Shown piece by piece: positions 1-5,825 of a stretch of 9,862 bases of DNA. The translations under genes and the position numbers were made by a program. The notes below the pieces were generated by a model, which saw nothing but the letters and a program-made list of their open reading frames with translations, did not search any database and was not told where the DNA came from. How positions within the stretch are numbered: position 1 is the first letter of the stretch; each line of letters starts with the position of its first letter. The DNA lies in the NCBI GenBank assembly GCA_030640155.1, contig DAOWJX010000278.1, positions 1-9,862 on the forward strand. Direction: 5' to 3'. Source of the DNA: Candidatus Aegiribacteria sp. Its GTDB lineage: Bacteria; Fermentibacterota; Fermentibacteria; Fermentibacterales; JCC-6.

Positions 1-629
1 CCTTTATCGATTATCGCAACTCTGTCACACAGTTTTTCAGCTTCGTCCATGTAATGAGTCGAGAGGAAAATTGTCCTCCCCTCATCCCTGAGCCCTGTGA
101 CAAGTTCCCAGATTATCCTTCTTGCATGTGGATCGAGACCACTTGTCAGTTCATCCAGGAAGATGATTTCGGGATCTCCCACCAGTGCCAGAGCCACAAA
201 GAGCCTTCTCTTCTGGCCACCGGAAAGATCGGAGAAATATGCTTCGGATTTATCCAGGAGAGCGAGATGGTCAAGAATTTCTCTCCATTCGAGTGTTCTG
301 CTGTAGAATGAAGAAAAGAGCTCCATGGTCTCGCGGACTCTGATCCTGTCCGGCAACTCAGATTCCTGCTGCTGTATACCGAGTCTTTGACGAAGCTTCA
401 GCCCCTGTTTAATGGGATCCAGCCCAAGAACACTCAGAGAACCCGAATCAGATTTCTTCATGCCGACGATACAGTCCATCGTGGTTGTCTTGCCTGCACC
501 GTTCGGCCCGACGATTCCGAATATCTCTCCCTTGATCACGGAGAACGTTATACCGTCAACAGCCTTAACTTCACCATAGGTTTTTCTGAGGTCATGAACG
601 CTGACGACCTCAAGTGGTTGTTCTGTCAT
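1..629 (-). CDS. ABC transporter ATP-binding protein (3' part outside window)
   Basis: Cytoplasmic ATPase subunit of an ABC transporter, probably an exporter of the drug/polysaccharide (CcmA/NatA-like) type. The first 209 codons are present; the frame is open at position 1. Visible motifs: Walker A GPNGAGKTT (residues 41-49), Q-loop GIQQQ (85-89), signature LSGGQ (135-139), Walker B IIFLDE (155-160), D-loop SGLD (163-166) and switch His192 in STHYMDEAE. The Walker B context reads LDELTSGLDP where LDEPTSGLDP is usual, a Pro to Leu change that need not abolish activity. The ATG at 629 was chosen because GGAGGA (636-641) lies 6 nt upstream and a strong promoter lies behind it. The membrane partner, which would name the substrate, should lie to the left of the window. 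The family call is firm; the substrate is unknown. Confidence 0.93.
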   Translation of the reverse strand, partial: MTEQPLEVVSVHDLRKTYGEVKAVDGITFSVIKGEIFGIVGPNGAGKTTTMDCIVGMKKSDSGSLSVLGLDPIKQGLKLRQRLGIQQQESELPDRIRVRETMELFSSFYSRTLEWREILDHLALLDKSEAYFSDLSGGQKRRLFVALALVGDPEIIFLDELTSGLDPHARRIIWELVTGLRDEGRTIFLSTHYMDEAEKLCDRVAIIDK

Positions 630-687
630 TCGAGTTCCTCCGCAATGTCTCCGGTATGGGGTTAAGTTTCATATCTGAATCCTGGCA

Positions 688-716
688 ATAATACCCTAGC
701 CTGATGCTCGTGACAA
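688..716 (-). promoter_or_regulatory. sigma70-type promoter of the ABC transporter gene
   Basis: On the minus strand TTGTCA (711-716) is followed after exactly 17 nt by TATTAT (688-693); each hexamer matches the consensus at 5 of 6 positions. Transcription would begin near 681, giving a leader of about 52 nt that contains the GGAGGA ribosome site of the ABC gene. Confidence 0.6.
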
Positions 717-841
717 CGGTCAGTTTCAATTCGTGTATCCTCGATCCCGGCATATGCAGCTTTCAGAAGGATTCAGAGAAATTAGTGCATAGACGATTGA
801 TCGGTGATGAAATCGTTGCCGGACAAACGAGAGTGAGTTTA

Positions 842-870
842 TCCTGAGCGAACGAAGTAAGTCGAAGGGA
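842..870 (+). repeat. TCCTGAGCGAACGAAG-type dispersed repeat
   Basis: A 29-nt stretch starting TCCTGAGCGAACGAAG and ending GTCGAAGGGA. It is recognised from memory as a form of a short dispersed element seen between genes in many environmental bacterial genomes, usually written TGAGCGAAGTCGAAGGA. It contains two CGAAG units in direct order. Only one copy is in the window. It lies in the gene-free stretch 630-1018, which otherwise holds the ABC promoter, repeat copy 928-958 and a possible hicA promoter. Confidence 0.45.
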
Positions 871-927
871 ATCCCGTTTGGGGTACCACATTTCAAAGCT
901 TAGAACTCATTCCCAGCCATGACAGCA

Positions 928-958
928 GTTCGAAATACCTCCACTACGGGGCACCATT
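928..958 (+). repeat. Dispersed intergenic repeat, copy 1
   Basis: A 31-nt element of the form GTTC-n8-TCCACTACGGGGCACCA. It aligns without gaps to the copy at 1538-1568 with 24 of 31 identities. The fragment GGGGTACCACA at 880-890 resembles its right end and may be a degenerate partial copy. It lies upstream of hicA in the same orientation as the other copies. Confidence 0.5.
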
Positions 959-983
959 TAAGAAAATGGAACCAAGCTCAATC

Positions 984-1012
984 TTGGTAAAGAGCCATAT
1001 GTATGGTATTCT
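984..1012 (+). promoter_or_regulatory. possible hicA promoter giving a leaderless transcript
   Basis: TTGGTA (984-989) and TATTCT (1007-1012) are 17 nt apart, each 4 of 6 to consensus. The hicA ATG at 1019 would fall at the expected transcription start. No Shine-Dalgarno sequence is visible before that ATG, which fits leaderless initiation. The hexamers are weak, so this is tentative. Confidence 0.25.
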
Positions 1013-1018
1013 ACAATT

Positions 1019-1273
1019 ATGGGTAATAACGAGAAACTTTACGAACATATTATGCTACGCCGGTCAGATGCTAATGTTGCTTTTGACAGACTTTGTACTC
1101 TTCTTGATCGACTGGGATTCACAGAGCGAATCAAAGGAGATCATCACATATTTACGATGGAGAATGTGGAAGAAATTCTGAATCTGAAACCCAGAGATGG
1201 GAAGGCAAAATCCTATCAGGTTAAGCAGGTAAGGGATGTGATCCTGAAGTATGACCTTCAAATTGGAGTATAG
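1019..1273 (+). CDS. hicA: HicA family toxin (mRNA interferase)
   Basis: An 84-residue protein of the HicA family, which folds like a double-stranded RNA-binding domain and cleaves mRNA in the cytoplasm when not bound by HicB. The diagnostic stretch LGFTERIKGDHHIF (32-45) carries the family's GxHHIF motif with the catalytic His (42/43). The C-terminal segment KSYQVKQVRDVILKYDL (64-80) is typical of the longer HicA subtype. hicB follows after 2 nt, the usual toxin-first order. The ATG at 1019 has no clear ribosome site; an internal ATG at 1052 would remove the first helix and is less likely. Dispersed repeat copies lie on both sides of the pair. Confidence 0.88.
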   Translation: MGNNEKLYEHIMLRRSDANVAFDRLCTLLDRLGFTERIKGDHHIFTMENVEEILNLKPRDGKAKSYQVKQVRDVILKYDLQIGV

Positions 1274-1275
1274 AC

Positions 1276-1488
1276 ATGGATACTAGATACGAAATCATCA
1301 TTTTCTGGAGCAAGGAAGATCAGGCATATTTGGCTGAAGTTCCTGAGCTATCAGGTTGCATGGCAGATGGTGAGACTTACCAGGAAGCATTGTCCAATGC
1401 TGAGCAAATTATCCAGGAGTGGATTGAAACTGCTCAGGAACTCGGGCGTTCTATTCCTGAGCCCAAAGGCCGTTTAGTTTACGCATAA
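1276..1488 (+). CDS. hicB: HicB family antitoxin, single-domain form
   Basis: A 70-residue protein matching the N-terminal HicB domain, a partial RNase H-like fold that binds and blocks HicA. Recognisable segments are the first strand YEIIIFWSKEDQAYLAEVPELSGCMADGETYQEALSNA (5-42, split here by eye into strand, PELxGC turn and helix) followed by the amphipathic helix EQIIQEWIETAQELG (43-57) and the closing strand PEPKGRLVYA. It ends where larger HicB proteins would start a helix-turn-helix or ribbon-helix-helix domain, so it probably cannot bind DNA itself. GGAG at 1265-1268 inside the end of hicA gives a good ribosome site. Translational coupling with hicA is likely, because only 2 nt separate them. 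Confidence 0.88.
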   Translation: MDTRYEIIIFWSKEDQAYLAEVPELSGCMADGETYQEALSNAEQIIQEWIETAQELGRSIPEPKGRLVYA

Positions 1489-1537
1489 TCCTGTTGCTAT
1501 TCCCTATTGAGTGAACTTCCTTTCCAAGTTTAGAAAG

Positions 1538-1568
1538 GTTCTAAAAGCATCCACTACAGGGTACCAAT
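1538..1568 (+). repeat. Dispersed intergenic repeat, copy 2
   Basis: A 31-nt element beginning GTTCTAAAAG and ending in TCCACTACAGGGTACCAAT. It shares 24 of 31 positions with copy 1 and about 21 of 31 with copy 3. It lies 50 nt after hicB in the same orientation as copy 1, so the toxin-antitoxin pair is bracketed by direct copies. Confidence 0.5.
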
Positions 1569-1569
1569 G

Positions 1570-1614
1570 AACTCAGATCAAGTTTGCCAGTTGACACCTC
1601 TGCCAATCTGAGTT
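1570..1614 (+). terminator. inverted repeat after hicAB, possible weak terminator
   Basis: AACTCAGAT (1570-1578) and ATCTGAGTT (1606-1614) form a perfect 9-bp inverted repeat around a 27-nt loop. A T-rich run (TCTTTTT, 1619-1625) follows after about 4 nt. The long loop and offset T-run make it a poor match to a standard intrinsic terminator; it could instead be a structure belonging to the repeat element. Confidence 0.3.
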
Positions 1615-1663
1615 GCCATCTTTTTAATTAACTATTAGCCTTGAAGATAAGAGGAGGCTTCAT

Positions 1664-2594
1664 ATGTATCCGTTGAAGTATTCTATTCTGGTTCTATTCC
1701 TGGTTGCGTTTGTTCATGCAGATTCCGCGGTCCAGACGGACTGGTCAGGCGGAGATGGAATTCCCGGTCCGGTCTGGGAATGGAGCAATGACTTCTACCA
1801 ATCCTCGTGCATTAACTGGTCTGACTATTCTGGTTCTCTGCTGCTATCGCAAGGTATTCTTGAATATACCGTTGAGGTGGACTTCAATTGTGCCAGTTCC
1901 GTTTATTCGGAGGACATAAATGGCGACGGCAATATGGACATCCTTGGTGCTGCCCAAGATGCCGACGACATCACATGGTGGGATCTTAATGGCTATTCTT
2001 CAGCGGGAACTCTGGAGTCAAGCATCTTCGAGATCGGCTGGCCGGTGGATTATTCAATCGAATGGGGAGCGATTTCCTGGCTGGGAACAGAACCATCGAA
2101 TACAGAATTGGCATTCCTCGTAAGAGCATCTGACGATCCCGGCAACATGGGTTCCGTGGTCTGATACGATCACGGTCTCTGGTACGAGTCTGGCTGGACT
2201 CCTGGGGGAGTATGACGGCTATCTGCAGTATATGGCCATACTGGAAACCGGTAATCCAGATACAACCTCCATTCTTGACGAGATAACAATTGAGTGGGTC
2301 ATGGTCGGCATAGAGGGCACAGCTGAACCGATTCCCTCAGGAACTATGCTGCTTCCCATCGCACCGAATCCGGCGAAAGGAACACCGGTGATCATATTTG
2401 GGTTGCCTGAGACTGCTTCCGTCGAGATCTCCATTTTCGATCTGTCAGGTCGACTCGTCAGTGAGATTCATGGAGATGAGTACTCCCCAGGGTTTCATGA
2501 CGTTCTGCCTGGGAATTTATCTCCTGGTATCTACTTTTGCAGAATGACCTCTGGAGACTTCGAAGCGACACGGCGATTCGTGGTTATCCAGTAG
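1664..2594 (+). pseudogene. secreted protein with type IX-style sorting domain, frameshifted
   Basis: Signal peptide MYPLKYSILVLFLVAFVHA is followed by a novel Trp-rich exported domain. EDINGDGNMDILGAA (about 83-97) is an FG-GAP/VCBS-type repeat with a DxNxDG calcium loop. The first frame stops at TGA 2162-2164. Removing one base at about 2156 restores a continuous protein of about 309 residues, through SDTITVSGTSLAGLLGEYDG and on to 2594. The second half ends in a sorting domain of the type IX secretion kind: a PNPAKG motif, then SVEISIFDLSGRLV, LSPGIYFCR and a closing RRFVVIQ. AGGAGG (1652-1657) sits 6 nt before the ATG. The ligand or activity is unknown. The shift may be a real mutation or an assembly error; no homopolymer run is present at the site. 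Confidence 0.78.
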
Positions 2595-2610
2595 CTGTCA
2601 AAATTTTATA

Positions 2611-2641
2611 GTTCTAAAAGTGTTAGTTACGGCGAACCACT
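2611..2641 (+). repeat. Dispersed intergenic repeat, copy 3
   Basis: A 31-nt element starting GTTCTAAAAG, identical to copy 2 over its first 10 nt and about 21 of 31 overall; its right end reads GGCGAACCACT. It lies 17 nt after the stop of the frameshifted sorting-domain gene. Confidence 0.45.
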
Positions 2642-2645
2642 CACA

Positions 2646-2669
2646 GTTCTAAAAGTATCCCAATAAAGG
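2646..2669 (+). repeat. Dispersed intergenic repeat, half copy 4
   Basis: GTTCTAAAAGTATCC repeats the left half of copies 2 and 3 only 35 nt after the start of copy 3, making a short tandem pair. It ends at AATAAAGGAG, which supplies the nearest purine-rich sequence before the CotH-family gene. Confidence 0.4.
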
Positions 2670-2695
2670 AGAGTTTCATTCATACATCCGGTATC

Positions 2696-4237
2696 ATGAA
2701 GGGAGCGGGTCACATCACAAGACATATGTGTGACATACTGAGACTGACATTACTGATCATGCTTCTCATGTTTTCGACTGCTGTTGCTGAGGGCGCTGCA
2801 GGGGAGGAAGAGGTCACCCGTCCGGAGACATGGACAGAGGAGAGCCATGGCAGAACCGCCAAACCGGATTATGACCTGGTCTTTCCTCAGGATTCGGTAA
2901 ACAGGCTGGATATCGTCTTCGATCCGGGGGAATGGCAGATCATGATGGATGACATGACTGAGTTGTGCGGCGAGTTCGGCGAGATGGCGCATTCAACTGA
3001 GGGGGATGGATCACCTCCACCTCGACCGCCGGATGGTCCCTTTCATGGTTTCTCTGACGCACCTTCACCTCCACCAGGGATGCCCTTCCCAGCCGGTGCC
3101 GGTCCGGGTGGCGCAGGCGGTCACGAATTAAGTATTGGAGGAGACCGTAACCCTGTCTGGGTTCAGGCCACCATCCTGTTCAACGGCATGGAATGAACAC
3201 ATGTGGGTGTCCGCTTCAAGGGTAACTCGTCTCTGGCCTTCACATGGGGAGATGGTGTCATGAAGCTCCCCATCAAGCTGGACTTTGATGAGTTCGAGGG
3301 CGAATATCCTGAGGTGAGGGACCAGAGACTATTTGGATTCAGGCAACTGACTCTTTCCAGCAACTTCATTGATTCCTCCCTGCTCAGAGAGAAAGTGACC
3401 GCTGATATCTTCAGGGTAGCGGGTGTACCTGCGCCCCATACTGCATTCTACAGGGTTTACATCGACTACGGTGAAGGACCGATCTACTTCGGACTGTATG
3501 CAATGGTCGAGGTGGTTGACGATACGGTCATCGAGGAGCAGTTCGTCGATGACGGTGGCAATGTTTACAAACCTGAGGGGCGGGGAACAACCTTCGCGGA
3601 GGGGTCTTTCACCGAAGAAGCTTTCGACAAGGAGACCAACAGGGCGGAGGAGGACTGGAACGACATACTCCGTTTATTCGACGTACTCCACTCTGATTTG
3701 CGGATTATAGACACCCCTGTCTGGCAGAGGGAGCTGGAGAGTGTATTCGATGTGGACGGGTTCCTCCTGTGGCTGGCTGTGAACGTGATCGTACAGAACT
3801 GGGATACTTACGGAAGGTCTCCACACAACTATTACATTTACAGCGACCCGGCTACCGACTTGCTCACCTGGATACCATGGGACAACAACATGGCCCTCCG
3901 ATCGGACAAAGGTCTGATGCCGGTGCTGACACTGGACCTGGAGGATGTTAACCGGAACTGGCCTCTGATACGGTACTTCATGGATGATCCGGTTTACCGG
4001 AGAAAGTACATGGAGAATCTGGAGCATGTGCTGGAAACAGCGTTCGATCCTGAAGTTATGACGGTCAGATACCGTGAGCTCCATAACCTGATAAAACCCT
4101 TCGTCACCGGGGAGAACGGTGAGTTGCCGGGTTATACGCTGCTAGATTGTCCAGAAGAATTCGATGCTGCCCTGGAGGATCTCGTGGATCATGTAAGCCG
4201 GAGGAACCTTGAAGTAGATGCATTCCTCCGGCTCTGA
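2696..4237 (+). pseudogene. CotH kinase family secreted protein, interrupted by an in-frame TGA
   Basis: CotH-family protein (513 codons plus stop), an atypical protein kinase fold known from Bacillus spore coats and common as exported proteins elsewhere. The signal peptide covers residues 1-32 (LRLTLLIMLLMFSTAVAEG). A Pro/Gly-rich insert spans about 102-148. The kinase-like core runs VGVRFKGNSSL (170-180), FRQLTLSSNF (214-223), GVPAPHTAFYRVYID (243-257), VYKPEG (290-295), QNWDTYGRSPHNYYIY (367-382) and IPWDNN (393-398, metal-binding Asp396). TGA at 3194-3196 (codon 167) interrupts the same frame, just where homologues carry Trp in a GxxWxHVGxRxKGNSSL context. A one-base TGG to TGA change explains it. 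If it is a true stop, only 2696-3196 is made, although a GTG at 3203 could restart the core. ATG 2696 is poorly spaced from GGAG (2668-2671), so the start is uncertain. Confidence 0.87.
4197..4232. terminator. hairpin between convergent genes
   Basis: GCCGGAGGAA (4197-4206) and TTCCTCCGGC (4223-4232) form a perfect 10-bp stem with a 16-nt loop. It overlaps the last CotH codons and faces the end of the convergent GyrI-like gene at 4250. There is no T-run on either side, so any terminator role would be structural or Rho-assisted. It may also be an accident of coding sequence. Confidence 0.35.
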
Positions 4238-4249
4238 TTACTGATTCCG

Positions 4250-4726
4250 CTACACAGGCACGACAGGAGCGTAAAGATCTGTGAGGTATTCAGATTCTTC
4301 CTTGACCTCTTCACAGCCTTTGACGTAAATCTCAAAGCAGGGAGTATTTCCCGGATTGAATCCGTTCTGAGGGATCCATGCTCCGTAGAGTTCACCCCAT
4401 GAATTTCCTAAACCTTTGTAGGAACCAGCGTGTCTGGTGGTGGCATAAAGACCACCCGTAATCTCACCGATGCTGATATCGCTGTTTTCCGGAAGTTCGA
4501 TATCTTCCTTGATTGTTACACACGCTTCGGACCTGAGTTCCTCTTCCGGAACCGATTCCGGATCGTCGAAGTAAACACCCAGCCATTGGGCATTCGATAA
4601 TTCGATATCCTGTTCCTTAATAAAGGCAGTAAGTTTCTCGAACGCAGTCCCGATCTTGAAGTATGACCCTCTGTGCTTCACGCTTAGAACCTTCATAGGC
4701 TCGAGAGTTACTGTTTTTGCTTCCAT
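4250..4726 (-). CDS. GyrI-like (AraC effector-binding type) small-molecule-binding protein
   Basis: A 158-residue stand-alone GyrI-like domain, cytoplasmic. This fold is the ligand-binding half of many AraC/MerR regulators and the whole of SbmC/GyrI proteins. The family's opening is clear (EPMKVLSVKHRGSY, 9-22, then IGTAFEKL), as are the second half's ITGGLYATTRHAGSYKGLG, the helix WGELYGAWIP (about 109-118) and the strand PCFEIYV (about 128-134), where Glu is the usual ligand-contacting residue. No DNA-binding domain is attached. AAAGGAG (4734-4740) lies 7 nt before the ATG. It has its own promoter with a palindrome between the hexamers (4792-4820), so it is probably expressed alone and controlled. 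It converges on the CotH gene with a 12-nt gap. The ligand is unknown. Confidence 0.82.
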   Translation of the reverse strand: MEAKTVTLEPMKVLSVKHRGSYFKIGTAFEKLTAFIKEQDIELSNAQWLGVYFDDPESVPEEELRSEACVTIKEDIELPENSDISIGEITGGLYATTRHAGSYKGLGNSWGELYGAWIPQNGFNPGNTPCFEIYVKGCEEVKEESEYLTDLYAPVVPV

Positions 4727-4791
4727 GCTCTGGCTCCTTTCCGAATCGGGTTGAAGTCTGATGTATCTGAAGAATCATTATCTCTCGAAGT

Positions 4792-4820
4792 AGTATACAT
4801 ATGTTTACATCAGTTAGCAA
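4792..4820 (-). promoter_or_regulatory. promoter of the GyrI-like gene with embedded operator-like palindrome
   Basis: On the minus strand TTGCTA (4815-4820) and TATACT (4792-4797) are exactly 17 nt apart. GTATACAT-ATGTTTAC (4793-4808) is a 16-bp palindrome with 7 of 8 matching pairs, overlapping the -10 and most of the spacer, an ideal position for a repressor or a MerR-type activator. The regulator is not identified. Confidence 0.5.
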
Positions 4821-4938
4821 GTCCCATCCGATCTCACATAACCATGGAAAATGTTTCTGAGGGCATAACTATGAATTTGAAGTGGATGAAAAGGAAATTG
4901 TGTTATTAACCTATGATTGTGGGATTAATCCATGAAGT

Positions 4939-4985
4939 ATGCGGTGGCTCTGAATGTGCTACAGTCAGCTAAGAAGCCACCGCAT
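4939..4985. other. long perfect stem in the gap between the GyrI-like and Cys-rich genes
   Basis: ATGCGGTGGCT (4939-4949) and AGCCACCGCAT (4975-4985) are perfect 11-bp inverted arms around a 25-nt loop. It starts 35 nt beyond the stop of the Cys-rich gene, so it could protect or end that transcript, but no T-run follows on the minus strand. A 10-bp palindrome GGATTAATCC lies beside it at 4922-4931. No gene is supported in 4727-5019. Confidence 0.4.
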
Positions 4986-5019
4986 TGTGAAAATCCGCTC
5001 GATTACAGTTCACTGAAAA

Positions 5020-5340
5020 TTAGTGACATCCTCTGCAGTGATGGAATTCATCTTCTTCTGAAGTGCAGTCATCACAGTCACAATCGTCTCCGGTGCAGTC
5101 TTCGCAATTCGAATCGATATCCTCGCATCCTTCGCAGTCTTCACATTCGGAATCACAGTCGCATTCGTCGCAGACGTTGCAGTCTTCTTCGCAGCCATCC
5201 ACCTTACCATCGCAGCAGCATTCTCCATCTACTGTTTCACAGTTGTCGCAGTCAGGGTTGTGGGTATCCTCCTCAGCCTGCACTATGGCAAAGGTGCCGA
5301 CTGCTGCAAGGCATAATGCAATGAGTATCATTCGCTTCAT
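5020..5340 (-). CDS. exported Cys- and Asp/Glu-rich protein, probable metal binder
   Basis: A 106-residue protein with signal peptide MKRMILIALCLAAVGTFAIV-QA; cleavage is expected after Ala22. The mature 84 residues contain 20 Cys, 35 Asp/Glu, 3 clustered His/His-Cys residues near the C-terminus and only two basic residues. Cys come as CxxC (CDNC, CNVC, CEDC, CRGC), CxC (CDC), a CCC triplet and CxxxC. This composition resembles metallothioneins but with an export signal and far more acid, so metal or metalloid binding outside the cytoplasm is inferred, not shown. I do not recognise a named family. The ATG at 5340 was chosen over an upstream in-frame start because AAGGA lies about 7 nt before it and the signal peptide then begins MKR. 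It lies 94 nt downstream of an ArsR-family gene on the same strand, which suggests it is a regulated target. On the opposite strand, long Ser/Gln-rich frames are shadows. Confidence 0.8.
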   Translation of the reverse strand: MKRMILIALCLAAVGTFAIVQAEEDTHNPDCDNCETVDGECCCDGKVDGCEEDCNVCDECDCDSECEDCEGCEDIDSNCEDCTGDDCDCDDCTSEEDEFHHCRGCH

Positions 5341-5403
5341 TACTGTTCCTTTTTGTCTGAGTTGCATGGGTGGTTACTATCCGATCCATGACATTCTTGT
5401 ATC

Positions 5404-5417
5404 TGTTCCGGGGAACA
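5404..5417. promoter_or_regulatory. TGTTCC-GG-GGAACA palindrome between arsR-like and Cys-rich genes
   Basis: Perfect 6-bp inverted arms separated by 2 bp, with too small a loop for an RNA hairpin, so more likely a protein site if functional. It lies in the 94-nt gap before the Cys-rich gene, where no clear promoter is visible. The short length allows chance occurrence. Confidence 0.25.
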
Positions 5418-5434
5418 TTCGCTCGGTTCACTCT

Positions 5435-5812
5435 TCAGATTTTCCGGTTTCTGGCATTTGCTTTCACCTTTGCACATTGTTTTTCTCCTTTCGAGGTGCA
5501 TTTGTTTGAATCAACTATCTCACGTTTTACAGCCAGCTGATTGAGAAGCTCTATTGAGCTGTCAAGTTTTTCTCTGTTAAGGCTGTAATGGGTATAGTAT
5601 CCGTTCCTGTGGGAATTAACGAAACCGCTGAAATGGAGAATTCTGAGGTGCTGGGAAACAGCACTCTGGGAAATCTCAAGATGGCAGGCGATGGCATTAA
5701 CGCAGAGGGATTCGTAATCCCTGAGAAGGGTGATGATTCCGAGCCTGCTTTCAACGCCCAGAACACCCATAAGCTCAGCCAGCTCCTTGAGAGAATGATC
5801 CTCAGTTTCCAT
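5435..5812 (-). CDS. ArsR/SmtB family transcriptional regulator
   Basis: A 125-residue winged-helix repressor. The recognition helix region is IACHLEISQSAVSQHLRILHFSGFVNSHRNG (41-71), followed by the wing YYTHYSL (72-78). These proteins bind palindromes over their own promoter and release them on metal, sulfur or redox signals. Aligned with ArsR, only the first Cys of the arsenic CVC motif is kept (Cys37 in LCVNA); Cys43 is offset, and two more Cys (105, 113) lie in a basic tail. The ligand is therefore not the standard arsenite site. ATG 5812 was chosen because GGGGG (5816-5820) precedes it, and because the in-frame starts at 5857 and 5869 fall upstream of the inferred transcription start. 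The Cys-rich exported protein gene follows, and the NlpC/P60 gene is divergent. Confidence 0.87.
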   Translation of the reverse strand: METEDHSLKELAELMGVLGVESRLGIITLLRDYESLCVNAIACHLEISQSAVSQHLRILHFSGFVNSHRNGYYTHYSLNREKLDSSIELLNQLAVKREIVDSNKCTSKGEKQCAKVKANARNRKI

Positions 5813-5825
5813 TGGCCCCCATTTC

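Noticed and set aside
54..665. Plus-strand frames at the left edge
   Set aside because: They are shadows of the minus-strand ABC ATPase, whose motifs are all intact.
928..1568. hicAB between direct repeats as an integron cassette with attC sites
   Set aside because: The repeats lack the RYYYAAC and GTTRRRY core sites and the paired inner arms of attC, and no integrase is present. A cassette-like role is left open only as a repeat-family question.
2153..2166. Programmed +1 frameshift like that of release factor 2
   Set aside because: The geometry fits, but the slippery CUU and the upstream Shine-Dalgarno-like stimulator are absent; a mutation or sequence error is simpler.
928..2669. CRISPR array
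   Set aside because: Copies are divergent, separated by hundreds of bases that include genes, and no cas gene is visible.
2696..4237. Genome-wide reassignment of TGA to Trp or Gly
   Set aside because: TGA terminates CotH, arsR, NlpC and the propeller gene at sensible family ends, and Trp is otherwise written TGG throughout.
5063..5509. Ser/Gln-rich plus-strand frame opposite the Cys-rich gene
   Set aside because: It is the complement of a TGC/GAC/GAA-rich gene; there is no ribosome site and the opposite strand has a signal peptide and good start.
5435..5812. Classic arsenic-resistance operon
   Set aside because: The CVC arsenite site is incomplete and no arsB, arsC, acr3 or arsA gene is near.
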